Of a DNA stretch of 64,000 nucleotides, positions 37,953 through 48,254 are shown in pieces (position 1 is the first letter of the stretch; each line of letters begins with the position of its first letter). The stretch spans positions 96,291-160,290 of the forward strand of contig PBKN01000009.1 of assembly GCA_002721445.1 (NCBI GenBank), in the 5' to 3' direction. A model generated the notes under the pieces. It made no database searches. It saw nothing but the letters and a program-made list of their open reading frames with translations, and was not told the DNA's origin. Made by a program: the position numbers and the translations under genes. The stretch comes from Chloroflexota bacterium. Its GTDB lineage: Bacteria > Chloroflexota > Dehalococcoidia > Lucifugimonadales > GCA-002723415.

Positions 37953-40900
37953 CTAATATTGATTTTTTGGAACAATTTTAACAAATTTTTTTAAATTCAA
38001 ATCCCAATCTTTTAATATGGTTGATGCAATTACACTATCTGTAGATTTTAAGTGTTCAGAAATAAGCTCTTTTAATCTAACCTCATCTTTTTCAACTAAA
38101 TTTTCTAATTCAACCATTTCTTTATTATATTTATTATTAAATGAATCATCATAATCATATACAAAAGCAACTCCTCCACTCATTCCTGCAGCGAAATTAG
38201 TTCCAGTTTCACCTAAGATTACAACAATTCCTCCTGTCATATATTCTGAGCAATGGTTTCCTACCCCTTCAACTACTACTTCTGCACCACTATTTCTAAT
38301 TGCAAACCTATCGCCACAAATACCGCTAATAAATACCTTGCCAGAAGTAGCTCCATATAAAACTACATTTCCTGCAATCACATTTTCGTTAGATTTAAAA
38401 TTAGATTTTATAGGAGGTTTAAGTACAACTTTACCTCCAGACAAACCTTTACAGAAATAATCATTAGCATCTCCTTCTATAGACATGTAAATGCCCTTAG
38501 CAAGAAATGCTGCACAACTTTGACCAACAGATCCAAAAAGTTTCAATTTAATAGTATTATCAGGCAAACCATCTTCAGAATATTTTTTTGATATTACACT
38601 ACTAAGCTTAGTGCCAATAGACCTGTTTTGGTTGGTAACATTAGATTTTATCGTAACAGACTTTTTGAACTTAATTGCATTTTCAGATTTCCTTATAAAA
38701 TAGTCATCTATTACATTTAAAGTGTTCCGATCATTATTTTTTCTACTACAATATAAATCTGTTCCATTGTTTAATTTATCTTTATAAAGTAATTTGCTAA
38801 GGTCAATATTGTTAAATCTATCAATATCTTTCCTAGTTTTTAATAAATCTACTCTTCCAACCATTTCATCAATATTTTTTAAACCAAGTTTAGCCATAAT
38901 ATGTCTTAATTCATCTGCAATGAAGAAGAAATAATTTATTATATGATCAGGTTCTCCTCTAAAGTGTTTCCTTAAATCTTTATCTTGAGTAGCTATGCCA
39001 ACAGAACATGCATTAAGGTGACATTTTCTTAACATCACACATCCCATAACAATTAACGGAGCAGTGGCAAACCCAAATTCTTCAGCTCCCAATAAACAAG
39101 CTATTGCTACATCTCTTCCTGTCTTTAATTGACCGTCCACTTGAACAGATATTCTATCTCTTAAACCATTCATTACAAGAACTTGTTGAGTTTCAGCTAA
39201 TCCTAATTCCCAAGGCAAGCCTGAATGTTTAATAGAAGACACAGGGGATGCACCAGTTCCTCCGCTATCACCACTTATTAAAACAACATCAGATTTAGCT
39301 TTTGCAACTCCAGCTGCAATAATACCTACACCAACTTCTGAAACTAATTTCACATGTATTCGAGCTTTATCATTAGCATTTTTTAAATCAAATATAAGCT
39401 GTGCTAAATCTTCAATAGAATATATATCATGATGAGGCGGTGGAGAAATCAACTCGACTCCAGGTTTAGTTTTACGAAGTAATGCAATATAATCATCTAC
39501 TTTATATCCAGGTAATTGTCCACCTTCTCCAGGTTTAGATCCTTGAGCCATTTTAATTTGTAAATCTTTAGCATTGACTAAATAATTACTAGTAACTCCA
39601 AAACGAGCTGATGCAACTTGTTTAATTGAGCTATTTTTATCAACTAATTTATTAGATTTAAATCTAGAGCTATCTTCGCCTCCCTCACCAGTATTACTTT
39701 TTGCACCAATACTATTCATTGCGATTGCAAGAGTTTCATGAGCTTCTTTACTTATGGAACCCAATGACATTGCTCCTGTAGCAAACCTTTTAACAATTTC
39801 TTTAGAAGGTTCAACTTCAGAAATTGGAATAGAATTACCATTAAATTTAAATTCTAATAGTCCTCTAAGAGTGCCAGTGATTTCATTTTCTGAATTTACA
39901 TAATTTGTAAATTCTTTGAAATCATTAAAATCACCTTTCTTTGTAGCATGTTGAAGCTTAGATATAGCATCTGGACCCCAGCTATGAATTTCAGAATCTT
40001 TTCTCCATTGGTATTCGCCACTAAATACATCTTCAACATTAGTCATTTTATTATATGCATGATTATGACTATTTCTAGAATATTTTTCCAAATCAAGTAA
40101 ACCTATACCACCTATTCTTGACGGCGTACCAGTAAAATATTTTTCTATAAACAATTCGTTTAAACCCAAAGATTCAAAAATTTGAGCACCTTTATAGGAA
40201 TCAAATGATGAAATACCCATTTTTGACATAACTTTTATTAAACCTTTAGTCAAAGCATTTACAATATTTTGTTCGAATAAAAGTATATCTTTACCAGAAT
40301 AACTATCAATATTTTTACTTAATTTCAAACCAGATTTTATTGCTAAATATGGATATATTAAATCAGCACCAAAGCCAAACAAAGTAGATATGTGATGAAC
40401 TTGCCTCGGCTCACCAGAATCTAAAACAATTGATACTTTAGATCTTAATTTAGTTTGGATTAAATATTGATGCACAGCTGAGACAATAAGTAAGGATGGA
40501 ATTGGTATCTTTAATTCCCCTACACTCTGATCAGAAAGTATAATAATGTTATAACCATCATTAACTGATTCCAATATTTCCTTAAATATATCGTCTAACC
40601 TATTCTCCAGACAACCTATTTTTGAATCATTATTAAATGTAGAATCTATAAATTTAGACTTAAGACCTGGCAAATTTAAATTCGCAATTTTTGCAAATTC
40701 ATCTGTTGTTAATATTGGATTGTATACTTTTAGAAATTTATTATTAGAATCAATATCATTAAAAATATTACCACTACTACTTATAATAGATTCAACAGAA
40801 GTCATGTTTTTCTCTCTTATAGCATCAATAGGAGGATTACTGACTTGAGCAAAAAGTTGTCTAAAGTAATTAAATAAAAGCTGTGGCTTTTTTGACAACA

Positions 40901-42422
40901 ATGCAATAGGAGTATCATCTCCCATTGAATATATTGTTTCACTCGCATCTCTAACCATATCTGTAAGTAAAACATTCAAATCTTCTGAGGTATAATTAAA
41001 ACATATATGTAATTGATTTAATTGTTCATCAGAGAATTCTCTTGAAAATATTGCAGGTTTAATATTAGAAAAATTTATTAATCTAGATTCGAGTAATTTA
41101 CCATAATTACGTTTATTTGAAATATTAGATTTAACTTCATAATCAAATAATAATTTTCCAGAAATTGTATCTAAAGAAAAAATCTGCCCTGCACCAAGTC
41201 TACCTTTTTTTACTACTTGATCATCAGGTACAAATAATAAACCTGATTCAGAACCCATAATTAATCTTTTATCAGATGTAATCCAATACCTACAAGGCCT
41301 TAATCCGTTTCTATCCATTATTCCAGAAACATTATCTCCATCAGAAGCCAAGATAAAAGCAGGCCCGTCCCAAGGCTCAATAAAAGAGGAACAGTATTCA
41401 TAATAATTTTTTATTTCATCTTGCATGGAAATATTTTCACCCCATGCTTGGGGAATCATCATAGTTAAGGCTTCATTAATATCTAAACCACATGAAATTA
41501 AAAATTCTAAAGAAGTATCAAAATTAAAAGAATCACTCTGTTCTGGATAAGTCACTGGCAAAACTTTATTAATATCATCTGACAAAATTGATGACTGGAT
41601 TGATTGCGATCTAGAATACATCCAATTTAAATTACCTCTAATCGTATTGATCTCACCATTATGGGCAATATATCTATAAGGATGAGCCAGGCTCCATACT
41701 CCTAAAGTATTAGTACTAAAACGAGAATGAATAATTGCAAAAGCAGTTTTTATACTATAATCACTGAGATCATGATAAAAATTAACTAACTGGTTAGGTT
41801 GAAACAAACCTTTATAAACTATTTTTTTTGCAGAAAGACTACAAATATAAAAATCACTATAATCTTTAGAATTAATTTTCCCTATATTTAATTCAATTTG
41901 CCTACGTATAATAAATAATTTCTGTTCAAAATCAACCTCTAGTTCTTGATTTTTAGAAACAAAAAATTGTCGAATTTTAGGCAACGATTTAAAAGCTATT
42001 GGACCAAGGAAATCTAAAGTTACAGGGACATCCCTCCAACCTAAAAATATTTGCCCTTCATTATTAACAGTTTTTTCTATAATTGATTGACATATATCAG
42101 AAATCGAATCTTCATTAGGTAAAAAAACGACTCCAATGCCATAAGAATCGTTATCTGGAAGATGAATTCCTAATCTCTTTGCTTCTTTAACAAAAAATTC
42201 ATGAGGTTTCTGAAAAAGAATACCTGCGCCATCACCAGTTTTATAATCTGCAGAAAGAGCACTTCTATGGGTTAAATTATTAAGAGATGACATAGCATCA
42301 ATTAAAATTCTATTGTTTCTTTCACCAGTAATGTTTGCAAATAAAGCTAAACCACAGGAATCAACTTCGAATCTTTTATCATATAGACCTATATCCATTT
42401 TTGTATCACATGTATTACCCAA
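37953..42422 (-). CDS. gltB: Glutamate synthase large subunit
   Basis: At 1489 residues this is a full-length GltB. The N-terminal glutaminase nucleophile is probably C23 in EVDSCGLALFANI after a propeptide; start may be M9 (MDIGLYD). Central and FMN domains carry GTPSRIGGIGLLDLEKY, SNTGEGGEDSSRF, KPGEGGQLPGYKV, SPPPHHDIYSIEDL and SGDSGGTGASP. The 3Fe-4S Cys cluster is VMLRKCHLNACSVGIATQ, and the C-terminal beta-helix shows GATSGKVFISG and GGIVVILGETG. It moves the glutamine amide to 2-oxoglutarate, completing the GS-GOGAT route with the two glutamine synthetases encoded at 7257-9590. Confidence 0.97.
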   Translation of the reverse strand: MGNTCDTKMDIGLYDKRFEVDSCGLALFANITGERNNRILIDAMSSLNNLTHRSALSADYKTGDGAGILFQKPHEFFVKEAKRLGIHLPDNDSYGIGVVFLPNEDSISDICQSIIEKTVNNEGQIFLGWRDVPVTLDFLGPIAFKSLPKIRQFFVSKNQELEVDFEQKLFIIRRQIELNIGKINSKDYSDFYICSLSAKKIVYKGLFQPNQLVNFYHDLSDYSIKTAFAIIHSRFSTNTLGVWSLAHPYRYIAHNGEINTIRGNLNWMYSRSQSIQSSILSDDINKVLPVTYPEQSDSFNFDTSLEFLISCGLDINEALTMMIPQAWGENISMQDEIKNYYEYCSSFIEPWDGPAFILASDGDNVSGIMDRNGLRPCRYWITSDKRLIMGSESGLLFVPDDQVVKKGRLGAGQIFSLDTISGKLLFDYEVKSNISNKRNYGKLLESRLINFSNIKPAIFSREFSDEQLNQLHICFNYTSEDLNVLLTDMVRDASETIYSMGDDTPIALLSKKPQLLFNYFRQLFAQVSNPPIDAIREKNMTSVESIISSSGNIFNDIDSNNKFLKVYNPILTTDEFAKIANLNLPGLKSKFIDSTFNNDSKIGCLENRLDDIFKEILESVNDGYNIIILSDQSVGELKIPIPSLLIVSAVHQYLIQTKLRSKVSIVLDSGEPRQVHHISTLFGFGADLIYPYLAIKSGLKLSKNIDSYSGKDILLFEQNIVNALTKGLIKVMSKMGISSFDSYKGAQIFESLGLNELFIEKYFTGTPSRIGGIGLLDLEKYSRNSHNHAYNKMTNVEDVFSGEYQWRKDSEIHSWGPDAISKLQHATKKGDFNDFKEFTNYVNSENEITGTLRGLLEFKFNGNSIPISEVEPSKEIVKRFATGAMSLGSISKEAHETLAIAMNSIGAKSNTGEGGEDSSRFKSNKLVDKNSSIKQVASARFGVTSNYLVNAKDLQIKMAQGSKPGEGGQLPGYKVDDYIALLRKTKPGVELISPPPHHDIYSIEDLAQLIFDLKNANDKARIHVKLVSEVGVGIIAAGVAKAKSDVVLISGDSGGTGASPVSSIKHSGLPWELGLAETQQVLVMNGLRDRISVQVDGQLKTGRDVAIACLLGAEEFGFATAPLIVMGCVMLRKCHLNACSVGIATQDKDLRKHFRGEPDHIINYFFFIADELRHIMAKLGLKNIDEMVGRVDLLKTRKDIDRFNNIDLSKLLYKDKLNNGTDLYCSRKNNDRNTLNVIDDYFIRKSENAIKFKKSVTIKSNVTNQNRSIGTKLSSVISKKYSEDGLPDNTIKLKLFGSVGQSCAAFLAKGIYMSIEGDANDYFCKGLSGGKVVLKPPIKSNFKSNENVIAGNVVLYGATSGKVFISGICGDRFAIRNSGAEVVVEGVGNHCSEYMTGGIVVILGETGTNFAAGMSGGVAFVYDYDDSFNNKYNKEMVELENLVEKDEVRLKELISEHLKSTDSVIASTILKDWDLNLKKFVKIVPKNQY

Positions 42423-42596
42423 AACCCAATGAAATAAAAGAATCCTGAATATTGAAAAATATTAATATAAATATTAATTCTATCACTTATCTATATTATT
42501 TCCAAATAAAAGACCTTCACAAAAATTAGTATTGATTATTATTATAAGGATATGTTATAATAATAATATATTGTTATATATTTAAGATTACTTTAT

Positions 42597-43628
42597 ATGA
42601 ATAAGTTATATGCCTTAAAACTCGAATTGGAAAATATTCACGGTGAATCAATAAGTGATTCTATGTGGGACTATTTACAGCAAAAAGGATTAGTCCAAGA
42701 TGTTGTTGACGGTAAAATAAATCTAAATGATTTAGAAGAAATAATTAAAGAAATACAAATTGCTAGTGGAGTAAGAAGCAAGCCAAAAGACCGTTTATTA
42801 TATCCCTTGAATAAAGTAAAAATATTACCTGACGCAGATAGAGTTTCAGCTCTTTCTGTAGCTATAGCAACATTAGCTAGTAAATCTAAAAAACTAATTG
42901 ATTTTCGAAGAAAAGAATTAAACAAAAAAGTTATAAACATAACAGATGTTGATAAATGGATTAAATCAAAAAATACTCAGGCAACAAATAGCTCGTTTAT
43001 AGCAAAAATAGAAATACCTAATTCTCATAAACCAATACGTAATAATGATGGAAGTTACAAAATAACTCCACCTTTGAATATATCCCAAGCAAAAAATATT
43101 GAAGCCGATTACCTGAATTTCCTAGATAAAAAATTAGTGAATATTAAAAAAATCCCAGTTATAAAAGACAGCTCATTAGATAATTTAAGGCTCTTATCAA
43201 TAGAACTAAGTAAAGAATTTTCTTGGCAACAAAGCGAATCAACTATGTTTATATTAACTGATTATATCCCCAAAATAGACCCAATTAATTCAAAATATAT
43301 AAAAAATAACTACTTTAAAGGATTATCCAAAATACATATGGAAATAGACCCAACTACGTCACCTAAAGATGTAATGGTTAAATATTCAAAATTCAGACAG
43401 GAATTTATTAGTGGCAGACATAGAGATCTAAGTAGTAAGCACTTAAACCTTGCAATATTTTATGCAAAAAAGAATAAACGTGAAAAATGGATGGAAAGCA
43501 TGAATACATGGAATAGCAACTACGGTATTACAAAGCCTTCTTGGAAGTATGAAGTAGTTACTAATTTTGCACTGCATTGTAAAAGAGCTTTTGAAAAATT
43601 AGTTTCACCTAATTTAAATCAAATATAA
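42597..43628 (+). CDS. Unrecognised 343-residue protein
   Basis: I do not recognise this protein. It is basic and Lys/Asn-rich, with no signal peptide or membrane helix. The first 60 residues form a predicted helical domain (SMWDYLQQKGLVQDVVDGK). A basic helical region (SKSKKLIDFRRKELNKK, about 92-108) could touch nucleic acid. The C-terminal third contains SGRHRDLSSKHLNLAIFYA and WMESMNTWNSNY. It is divergent from gltB across 174 bp of AT-rich DNA and is followed 11 bp later by a 51-codon ORF with a good ribosome-binding site. Codon use looks native. Confidence 0.65.
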   Translation: MNKLYALKLELENIHGESISDSMWDYLQQKGLVQDVVDGKINLNDLEEIIKEIQIASGVRSKPKDRLLYPLNKVKILPDADRVSALSVAIATLASKSKKLIDFRRKELNKKVINITDVDKWIKSKNTQATNSSFIAKIEIPNSHKPIRNNDGSYKITPPLNISQAKNIEADYLNFLDKKLVNIKKIPVIKDSSLDNLRLLSIELSKEFSWQQSESTMFILTDYIPKIDPINSKYIKNNYFKGLSKIHMEIDPTTSPKDVMVKYSKFRQEFISGRHRDLSSKHLNLAIFYAKKNKREKWMESMNTWNSNYGITKPSWKYEVVTNFALHCKRAFEKLVSPNLNQI

Positions 43629-43639
43629 ATGGAGGAAAT

Positions 43640-43795
43640 ATGGATTCAGAAAAATGGATAATAATAACAAAAAACGATAAATTTTCGATTTGTGAAAGTC
43701 AGAAAATGGATATAATATGTGAAGAAGCTCTTCTGCCAAATTGTATTTGGGCATCTGATACTTTAATAGGGCCAATAATATTAGTGTTAAATTAA
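43640..43795 (+). CDS. Small 51-residue protein, unknown
   Basis: A short frame from ATG 43640 to TAA 43795 is preceded by GGAGG at optimal spacing and sits 11 bp after the 343-residue unknown gene and 15 bp before the cyclase gene. The product has three Cys (in FSICES, DIICEE and PNCIWAS), a central acidic stretch and a hydrophobic C-terminus GPIILVLN. No family is recognised. Its spacing and strong Shine-Dalgarno make it more likely than chance to be translated. Confidence 0.5.
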   Translation: MDSEKWIIITKNDKFSICESQKMDIICEEALLPNCIWASDTLIGPIILVLN

Positions 43796-43810
43796 TAAAG
43801 GATATTAATT

Positions 43811-44719
43811 ATGTCAAATATAGAAAATGAAGAATTATTAAGATCTTATATCAAAAAAAACAACAATTGGGGAAGGTGGAAATCAAATAGTGATTCTGGA
43901 ACAGTAAATTTAATCACAAAATCAAAAGTGATTGAAGCTTCAAATTTAGTTAAATCTGGAAGAACAGTTTCATTGAGTAGGCCTTGGCCAAAAAAAGCGA
44001 CAAGGGAAAACCCAGAACCTGCTAATAGCTATGTAATGTCTACAGAAGATGAAGTCGCAGGAGGTGCATTTGATTATATATCAGTATCATACCACGGTCA
44101 TTCAGTTACTCATGTTGATTCACTATGCCATTTTTGGAATAAGGATGGCATGTGGGAAGGGAAAGCTCCAAAAGATGAAATTAAACATGATGGAGTCTTA
44201 AGTGGTGCTGTTGACGCTTGGAAAAATGGAATTATTACTAGAGGTATATTAATCGATATTCCCAAACACAGGAATCAACCTTATGTAACACAAGATAATC
44301 CTGTAACTGATATTGAACTCGAAGATATAATTCAAAAACAAAATATAACCATATCTCCAGGAGATGCAATTGCGATTTACAGCGGAAGAGAATTATATGC
44401 AAAAGATAATCAAGGTACTTGGGGAGGCCACCCTTCAATGCCTGGATTACATGCTTCATGCCTAAAGTTTATACGAGAACATGATATATCTGTAGTTATC
44501 TGGGATATGCTTGATGTTATTCCAATGCATTATGGACCTGAAATCAATGTACATACTGCAATAAGTGCATTTGGAGTTGTATTACTAGACAATGCTCTAT
44601 TAGAACCTTTGTCTATAGCATGTGAAGAAGAAAACAAATTTGAATTTATGATAACAATAAATCCATTAGTTATTCCAGGTGGTACTGGATCTCCAGTAAA
44701 TCCAATAGCTATTTTCTAA
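43811..44719 (+). CDS. Cyclase family protein (kynurenine-formamidase-like)
   Basis: The 302-residue protein belongs to the cyclase/formamidase family. The metal site HGHSVTHVDSLCHFW matches the HxxxHxD...H pattern, and IVIWDMLDVIP-like and HTAISAFGVVLLDN segments complete the fold. Members hydrolyse N-formylkynurenine, isatin or similar amides and lactones using Zn or Mn. An alpha/beta hydrolase and a benzoylformate-decarboxylase-like TPP enzyme follow on the same strand, hinting at breakdown of an aromatic or 2-oxo acid. The substrate is not shown by sequence. Confidence 0.85.
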   Translation: MSNIENEELLRSYIKKNNNWGRWKSNSDSGTVNLITKSKVIEASNLVKSGRTVSLSRPWPKKATRENPEPANSYVMSTEDEVAGGAFDYISVSYHGHSVTHVDSLCHFWNKDGMWEGKAPKDEIKHDGVLSGAVDAWKNGIITRGILIDIPKHRNQPYVTQDNPVTDIELEDIIQKQNITISPGDAIAIYSGRELYAKDNQGTWGGHPSMPGLHASCLKFIREHDISVVIWDMLDVIPMHYGPEINVHTAISAFGVVLLDNALLEPLSIACEEENKFEFMITINPLVIPGGTGSPVNPIAIF

Positions 44720-44758
44720 ATAAAAAATATATAGAAATTATTACTAATTATTAATGTT

Positions 44759-45571
44759 ATGCAAGAAAAATATATAAATATTAATGGATTAAATATATTT
44801 TATAGAGAATTAGGCAATCCAAAATTGCAAGATGTAATTATGATTCATGGTTGGAGCACAACTGGTGAGGTGTGGAAAGATATAGCAAAAAAATTATCTA
44901 ATGATTTTCATATTATTATTCCAGATAATAGAGGTAACGGGAAATCAAGTATTCCTACAAGCGGGTACCATATTAAAGATTATGCTAAAGATATTTACAA
45001 TATTATAGAAAAATTAAATTTAAAATCTCCTATATTTATTGGACATTCATGGGGAGGGAATATTGGAACATTAATGGGAGCTGAATACCCAAATTTATTT
45101 AACCTTATAATATTAGAAGACCCAGTTTATTGGAAAATGATAGATGGGTTTAAAACAATAATTCCAAACATAATAAAACAAAAAAATATGCCTCGAATTG
45201 ATATAATTAAAAATGGTATTAATAATGGCCTTAATAATTTACAAGCCGAGAAAACAGCTGATTTACCAAAACAATATTCCGAAGAACACTTAAAAAGAAT
45301 TGCATTCTATAACCGAAACTGGGCTTTAAATTGTGAATACTATTTGAAAAAAATATCCACACCAACTCTAATAATATTAGCTGACCCAGATCACGGTGGA
45401 TACATATCAGACACAGAATATAAATATCATAGTAAAATCGCTTCTAAACTAGTCGATTTTGTTAAATGGAAAAATGTTGGACATTTAATGCATATTACCC
45501 ACCCTGACAAATTTATTAAAGAATTTGAAAAATATACAAGCAAAAGATTAAAAATCAATAGATGTAATTAG
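44759..45571 (+). CDS. Alpha/beta-hydrolase
   Basis: This 270-residue alpha/beta-hydrolase has oxyanion region HGWSTTGEVWKD, the nucleophile elbow GHSWGG with Ser97, an acid residue in ILADPDHGGY and catalytic His in GHLMHITHP. There is no signal peptide. It could be an esterase, lactonase or C-C hydrolase; the family is too broad to choose. It is placed between the cyclase-family gene (39-bp gap) and the TPP enzyme gene, in the same orientation. Confidence 0.85.
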   Translation: MQEKYININGLNIFYRELGNPKLQDVIMIHGWSTTGEVWKDIAKKLSNDFHIIIPDNRGNGKSSIPTSGYHIKDYAKDIYNIIEKLNLKSPIFIGHSWGGNIGTLMGAEYPNLFNLIILEDPVYWKMIDGFKTIIPNIIKQKNMPRIDIIKNGINNGLNNLQAEKTADLPKQYSEEHLKRIAFYNRNWALNCEYYLKKISTPTLIILADPDHGGYISDTEYKYHSKIASKLVDFVKWKNVGHLMHITHPDKFIKEFEKYTSKRLKINRCN

Positions 45572-45662
45572 AATACTATTTAAGTAATTAAATTTATTAG
45601 CTTGACTGTTTATTATATAAACAATTATCTTAATTAGACTAATTTAGTAAAGGAAATATAAA

Positions 45663-47324
45663 ATGCCTATTATGACTGGAAATAAAATATTACTCGAAAT
45701 GTTAAAAGCTGAAGGCATTAAATACATTTTTGGTAATCCTGGAACATCAGAAAGCGCAATAATGGATGCTTTAGAAGAATGCCCAGAAATTGAATATATA
45801 CTCAGCACACAAGAAGGAGTATCGATGGGTATGGCAGATGGATTTGCAAGATCAGCAAAAACTCCAACTTTTGTCAATTTACATATAGATAGTGGGCTAG
45901 CTAATGGAATAAGTTTACTAAATAATGCCTATGCAGGTGGTACTCCCTTAATATTAACAGCAGCTAATAAAGATATAAGAAAATTAGTTGAAGGTAGAAC
46001 AAACTTAGTAGATATGGTTAAACCTTTTACTAAATGGGCAGCTGAAATAACTGAAGCAGAACAAATACCTAGTGCAATTCGTAGAGCATTTAATGAAGCT
46101 AAAACCCCACCTACTGGACCTGTTTTCTTAGCATTTTCAGCTGATGCATTAGATAAAAAAGCTCAAGTAAATATCATCCCATCTAGAAAAGAATATCATC
46201 CTCCAGAACCAAATACAGATGCAATAAATAAAACTGTAGACATCATCAATTCTTGTACGTCTCCAATTATTCTGGTAGGTGATAGAATGGCTCAATCATC
46301 TAATACAAATTCTTTAGAAAATTTAGCAGAACTTATAGGTGCAAAAGTATATTCTACCTCATATTCAGAAATGAATTTCCCCACAACTCACCCTCAATAT
46401 TGTGGACCTTTAACACCGAATCCATTGACTAAGAAAGAATTGAGTAAATCTGACTTAATTATAGGAGTCGGTACAAATTTATTCTCAAGTTTTTTTTATT
46501 TTTCAGGTGAATTCAAATCCCCTACTGCAAAATTGATTCATATAGATTCAGCTTTCACTGAAATTGGTAAAAGTGAACCAACTGATATCGGTATTCTAGC
46601 TGACCCTGCAATAGCTGTAGAAAAAATTTCTAAAATTATAAAAGAAAAACAATCAGGTGATAATACAGAAAGAATTATTGAACAAAATATTAAAATAAAA
46701 AAAGAAACCGAATTATCACAACAAAATTGGAATGACCAAGTAAACAAAAAATGGGACAATCTTCCTATGCCTCCAGAAAGAATGATGATAGAAATTTCTA
46801 AATCTCTCCCTCAAAATTCAATTATAGTTGATGATTCTATATCCTCTCGTTCAGCGATGCATGGAGCTATAAAGTTTAATAAATCTGGAAGTATATTTGG
46901 TGAAAGAGGTGGAGCAATTGGATGGGGAATGGGAGGAGCATTAGGTATTAAATTAGCAAACCCTGATAAAACAGTAATGGCCATTATTGGTGATGGGAGT
47001 TCCATGATGACTGTACAAGCATTATGGACTGCAGCTAATTACTCTATTCCAGTAATTTATTTAATTTGCAACAATGAATCATACCGTATTTTAAAATTAA
47101 ACATGAATGTATATAAAACTCAAATATTAAAAGAAAAAAATCCAGAAAGTAAATATATTGGTGCAGACTTTCCAATCCCATTAAATATATCTAAGATTGC
47201 TGAAGCAATTGGAGTATATGGCAAAAAAATTACAGACCCCAAAGATATAAGCTTAGAAATTTCAAAAGCATTAAAACTTAATAAGCCTGCAGTACTAGAT
47301 ATAAGTATTGATAATACAGTTTAA
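45663..47324 (+). CDS. TPP-dependent decarboxylase, benzoylformate-decarboxylase-like
   Basis: This 553-residue TPP enzyme has IFGNPGTSESAIMDAL, activating Glu in STQEGVSMGMADGFARS, a central domain, and the TPP/Mg motif GDGSSMMTVQALWTAANY with CNNESYRIL. The N-terminal region resembles benzoylformate decarboxylase more than acetolactate synthase. It would decarboxylate a 2-oxo acid to an aldehyde, or ligate it. It is the third TPP paralogue here and the only one with this motif set. It ends 12 bp from a convergent ABC permease gene. Confidence 0.83.
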   Translation: MPIMTGNKILLEMLKAEGIKYIFGNPGTSESAIMDALEECPEIEYILSTQEGVSMGMADGFARSAKTPTFVNLHIDSGLANGISLLNNAYAGGTPLILTAANKDIRKLVEGRTNLVDMVKPFTKWAAEITEAEQIPSAIRRAFNEAKTPPTGPVFLAFSADALDKKAQVNIIPSRKEYHPPEPNTDAINKTVDIINSCTSPIILVGDRMAQSSNTNSLENLAELIGAKVYSTSYSEMNFPTTHPQYCGPLTPNPLTKKELSKSDLIIGVGTNLFSSFFYFSGEFKSPTAKLIHIDSAFTEIGKSEPTDIGILADPAIAVEKISKIIKEKQSGDNTERIIEQNIKIKKETELSQQNWNDQVNKKWDNLPMPPERMMIEISKSLPQNSIIVDDSISSRSAMHGAIKFNKSGSIFGERGGAIGWGMGGALGIKLANPDKTVMAIIGDGSSMMTVQALWTAANYSIPVIYLICNNESYRILKLNMNVYKTQILKEKNPESKYIGADFPIPLNISKIAEAIGVYGKKITDPKDISLEISKALKLNKPAVLDISIDNTV

Positions 47325-47336
47325 TTTTTAAAATCT

Positions 47337-48254
47337 TTATCTACGAATTTGTTTTGGATCCATAGCTTCACGAAGACCATCACCTATAAAATTCCATGCT
47401 AGAACAGTTAAGAAAATAGCTAGCCCAGGAAAAACAGTTAACCACCAACAATATTCAATTAATTCCCTCCCTGTTGTCAACATATAACCCCAAGAAGGTG
47501 TAGGTGGCTGAATTCCCAAGCCTAGAAAACTTAAACTAGCCTCAATTAATATTGCATAACTCATTCCAAGTGAAATTTGTACAATAATTGGTGATAAAGT
47601 ATTAGGGAATATAGATAGCCACATAATTCTCCAGCTACTAGCACCAATAGCTTTAGCACTTTCTACATATTCTTTTTCTCTTATAGACAATACATTTGCA
47701 CGAGTAACTCTAGCAAATGAAGGTATAAAACCAATACCTATTGCAAGCATAGCATTTCTTAATGAAGGACCTAATATAGCTACCATTAAAATAGCTAATA
47801 ATAACGAAGGGAATGCCAAAATAGCATCTATAATACGCATTATAAGACTATCAATCCATTTACCATAATAACCTGCAGCTAAACCAGCTGTTACACCAAT
47901 AAAGGTAGAAATCATCATAGCTAGTATTCCTACTTGAAGTGAAACTCTACCTCCATATACTATTCGTGTAAATGAATCTCTTCCTCTATCATCTGTACCA
48001 GCTAAATGAGTTAATGAAGGTGGTAATTTAGGTGAATCAAAATCCATTTCTTCATATGCAGGTCTATTATTATCAGGATTAATATCAACTGTAATTAATG
48101 GAGCAAAGATTGCACATAAAGTAAATAAAAGTATTATAAATACTCCAAAAACAGCAGTTCTATTCCTAATAAAACTACGAAAAATATTACGCCACAAACT
48201 TGTTGGTTTACGCTTTAAATTAATAGTTAAATTATCTGATTTTGTTTCATTCAT
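47337..48254 (-). CDS. Peptide/nickel-type ABC permease (DppC-like)
   Basis: The 305-residue permease has an N-terminal OppC-type helix (VFGVFIILLFTLCAIFAPLI), then HLAGTDDRGRDSFTRIVYGGRVSL. The EAA loop is AKAIGASSWRIMWLSIFPNT, followed by SYAILIEASLSFLGLGIQPP. It forms the channel with the preceding DppB-like subunit, whose stop overlaps this start by 4 bp. No DppD or DppF ATPase gene follows; the next gene is convergent. The substrate may be peptides or other small solutes. Confidence 0.9.
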   Translation of the reverse strand: MNETKSDNLTINLKRKPTSLWRNIFRSFIRNRTAVFGVFIILLFTLCAIFAPLITVDINPDNNRPAYEEMDFDSPKLPPSLTHLAGTDDRGRDSFTRIVYGGRVSLQVGILAMMISTFIGVTAGLAAGYYGKWIDSLIMRIIDAILAFPSLLLAILMVAILGPSLRNAMLAIGIGFIPSFARVTRANVLSIREKEYVESAKAIGASSWRIMWLSIFPNTLSPIIVQISLGMSYAILIEASLSFLGLGIQPPTPSWGYMLTTGRELIEYCWWLTVFPGLAIFLTVLAWNFIGDGLREAMDPKQIRR

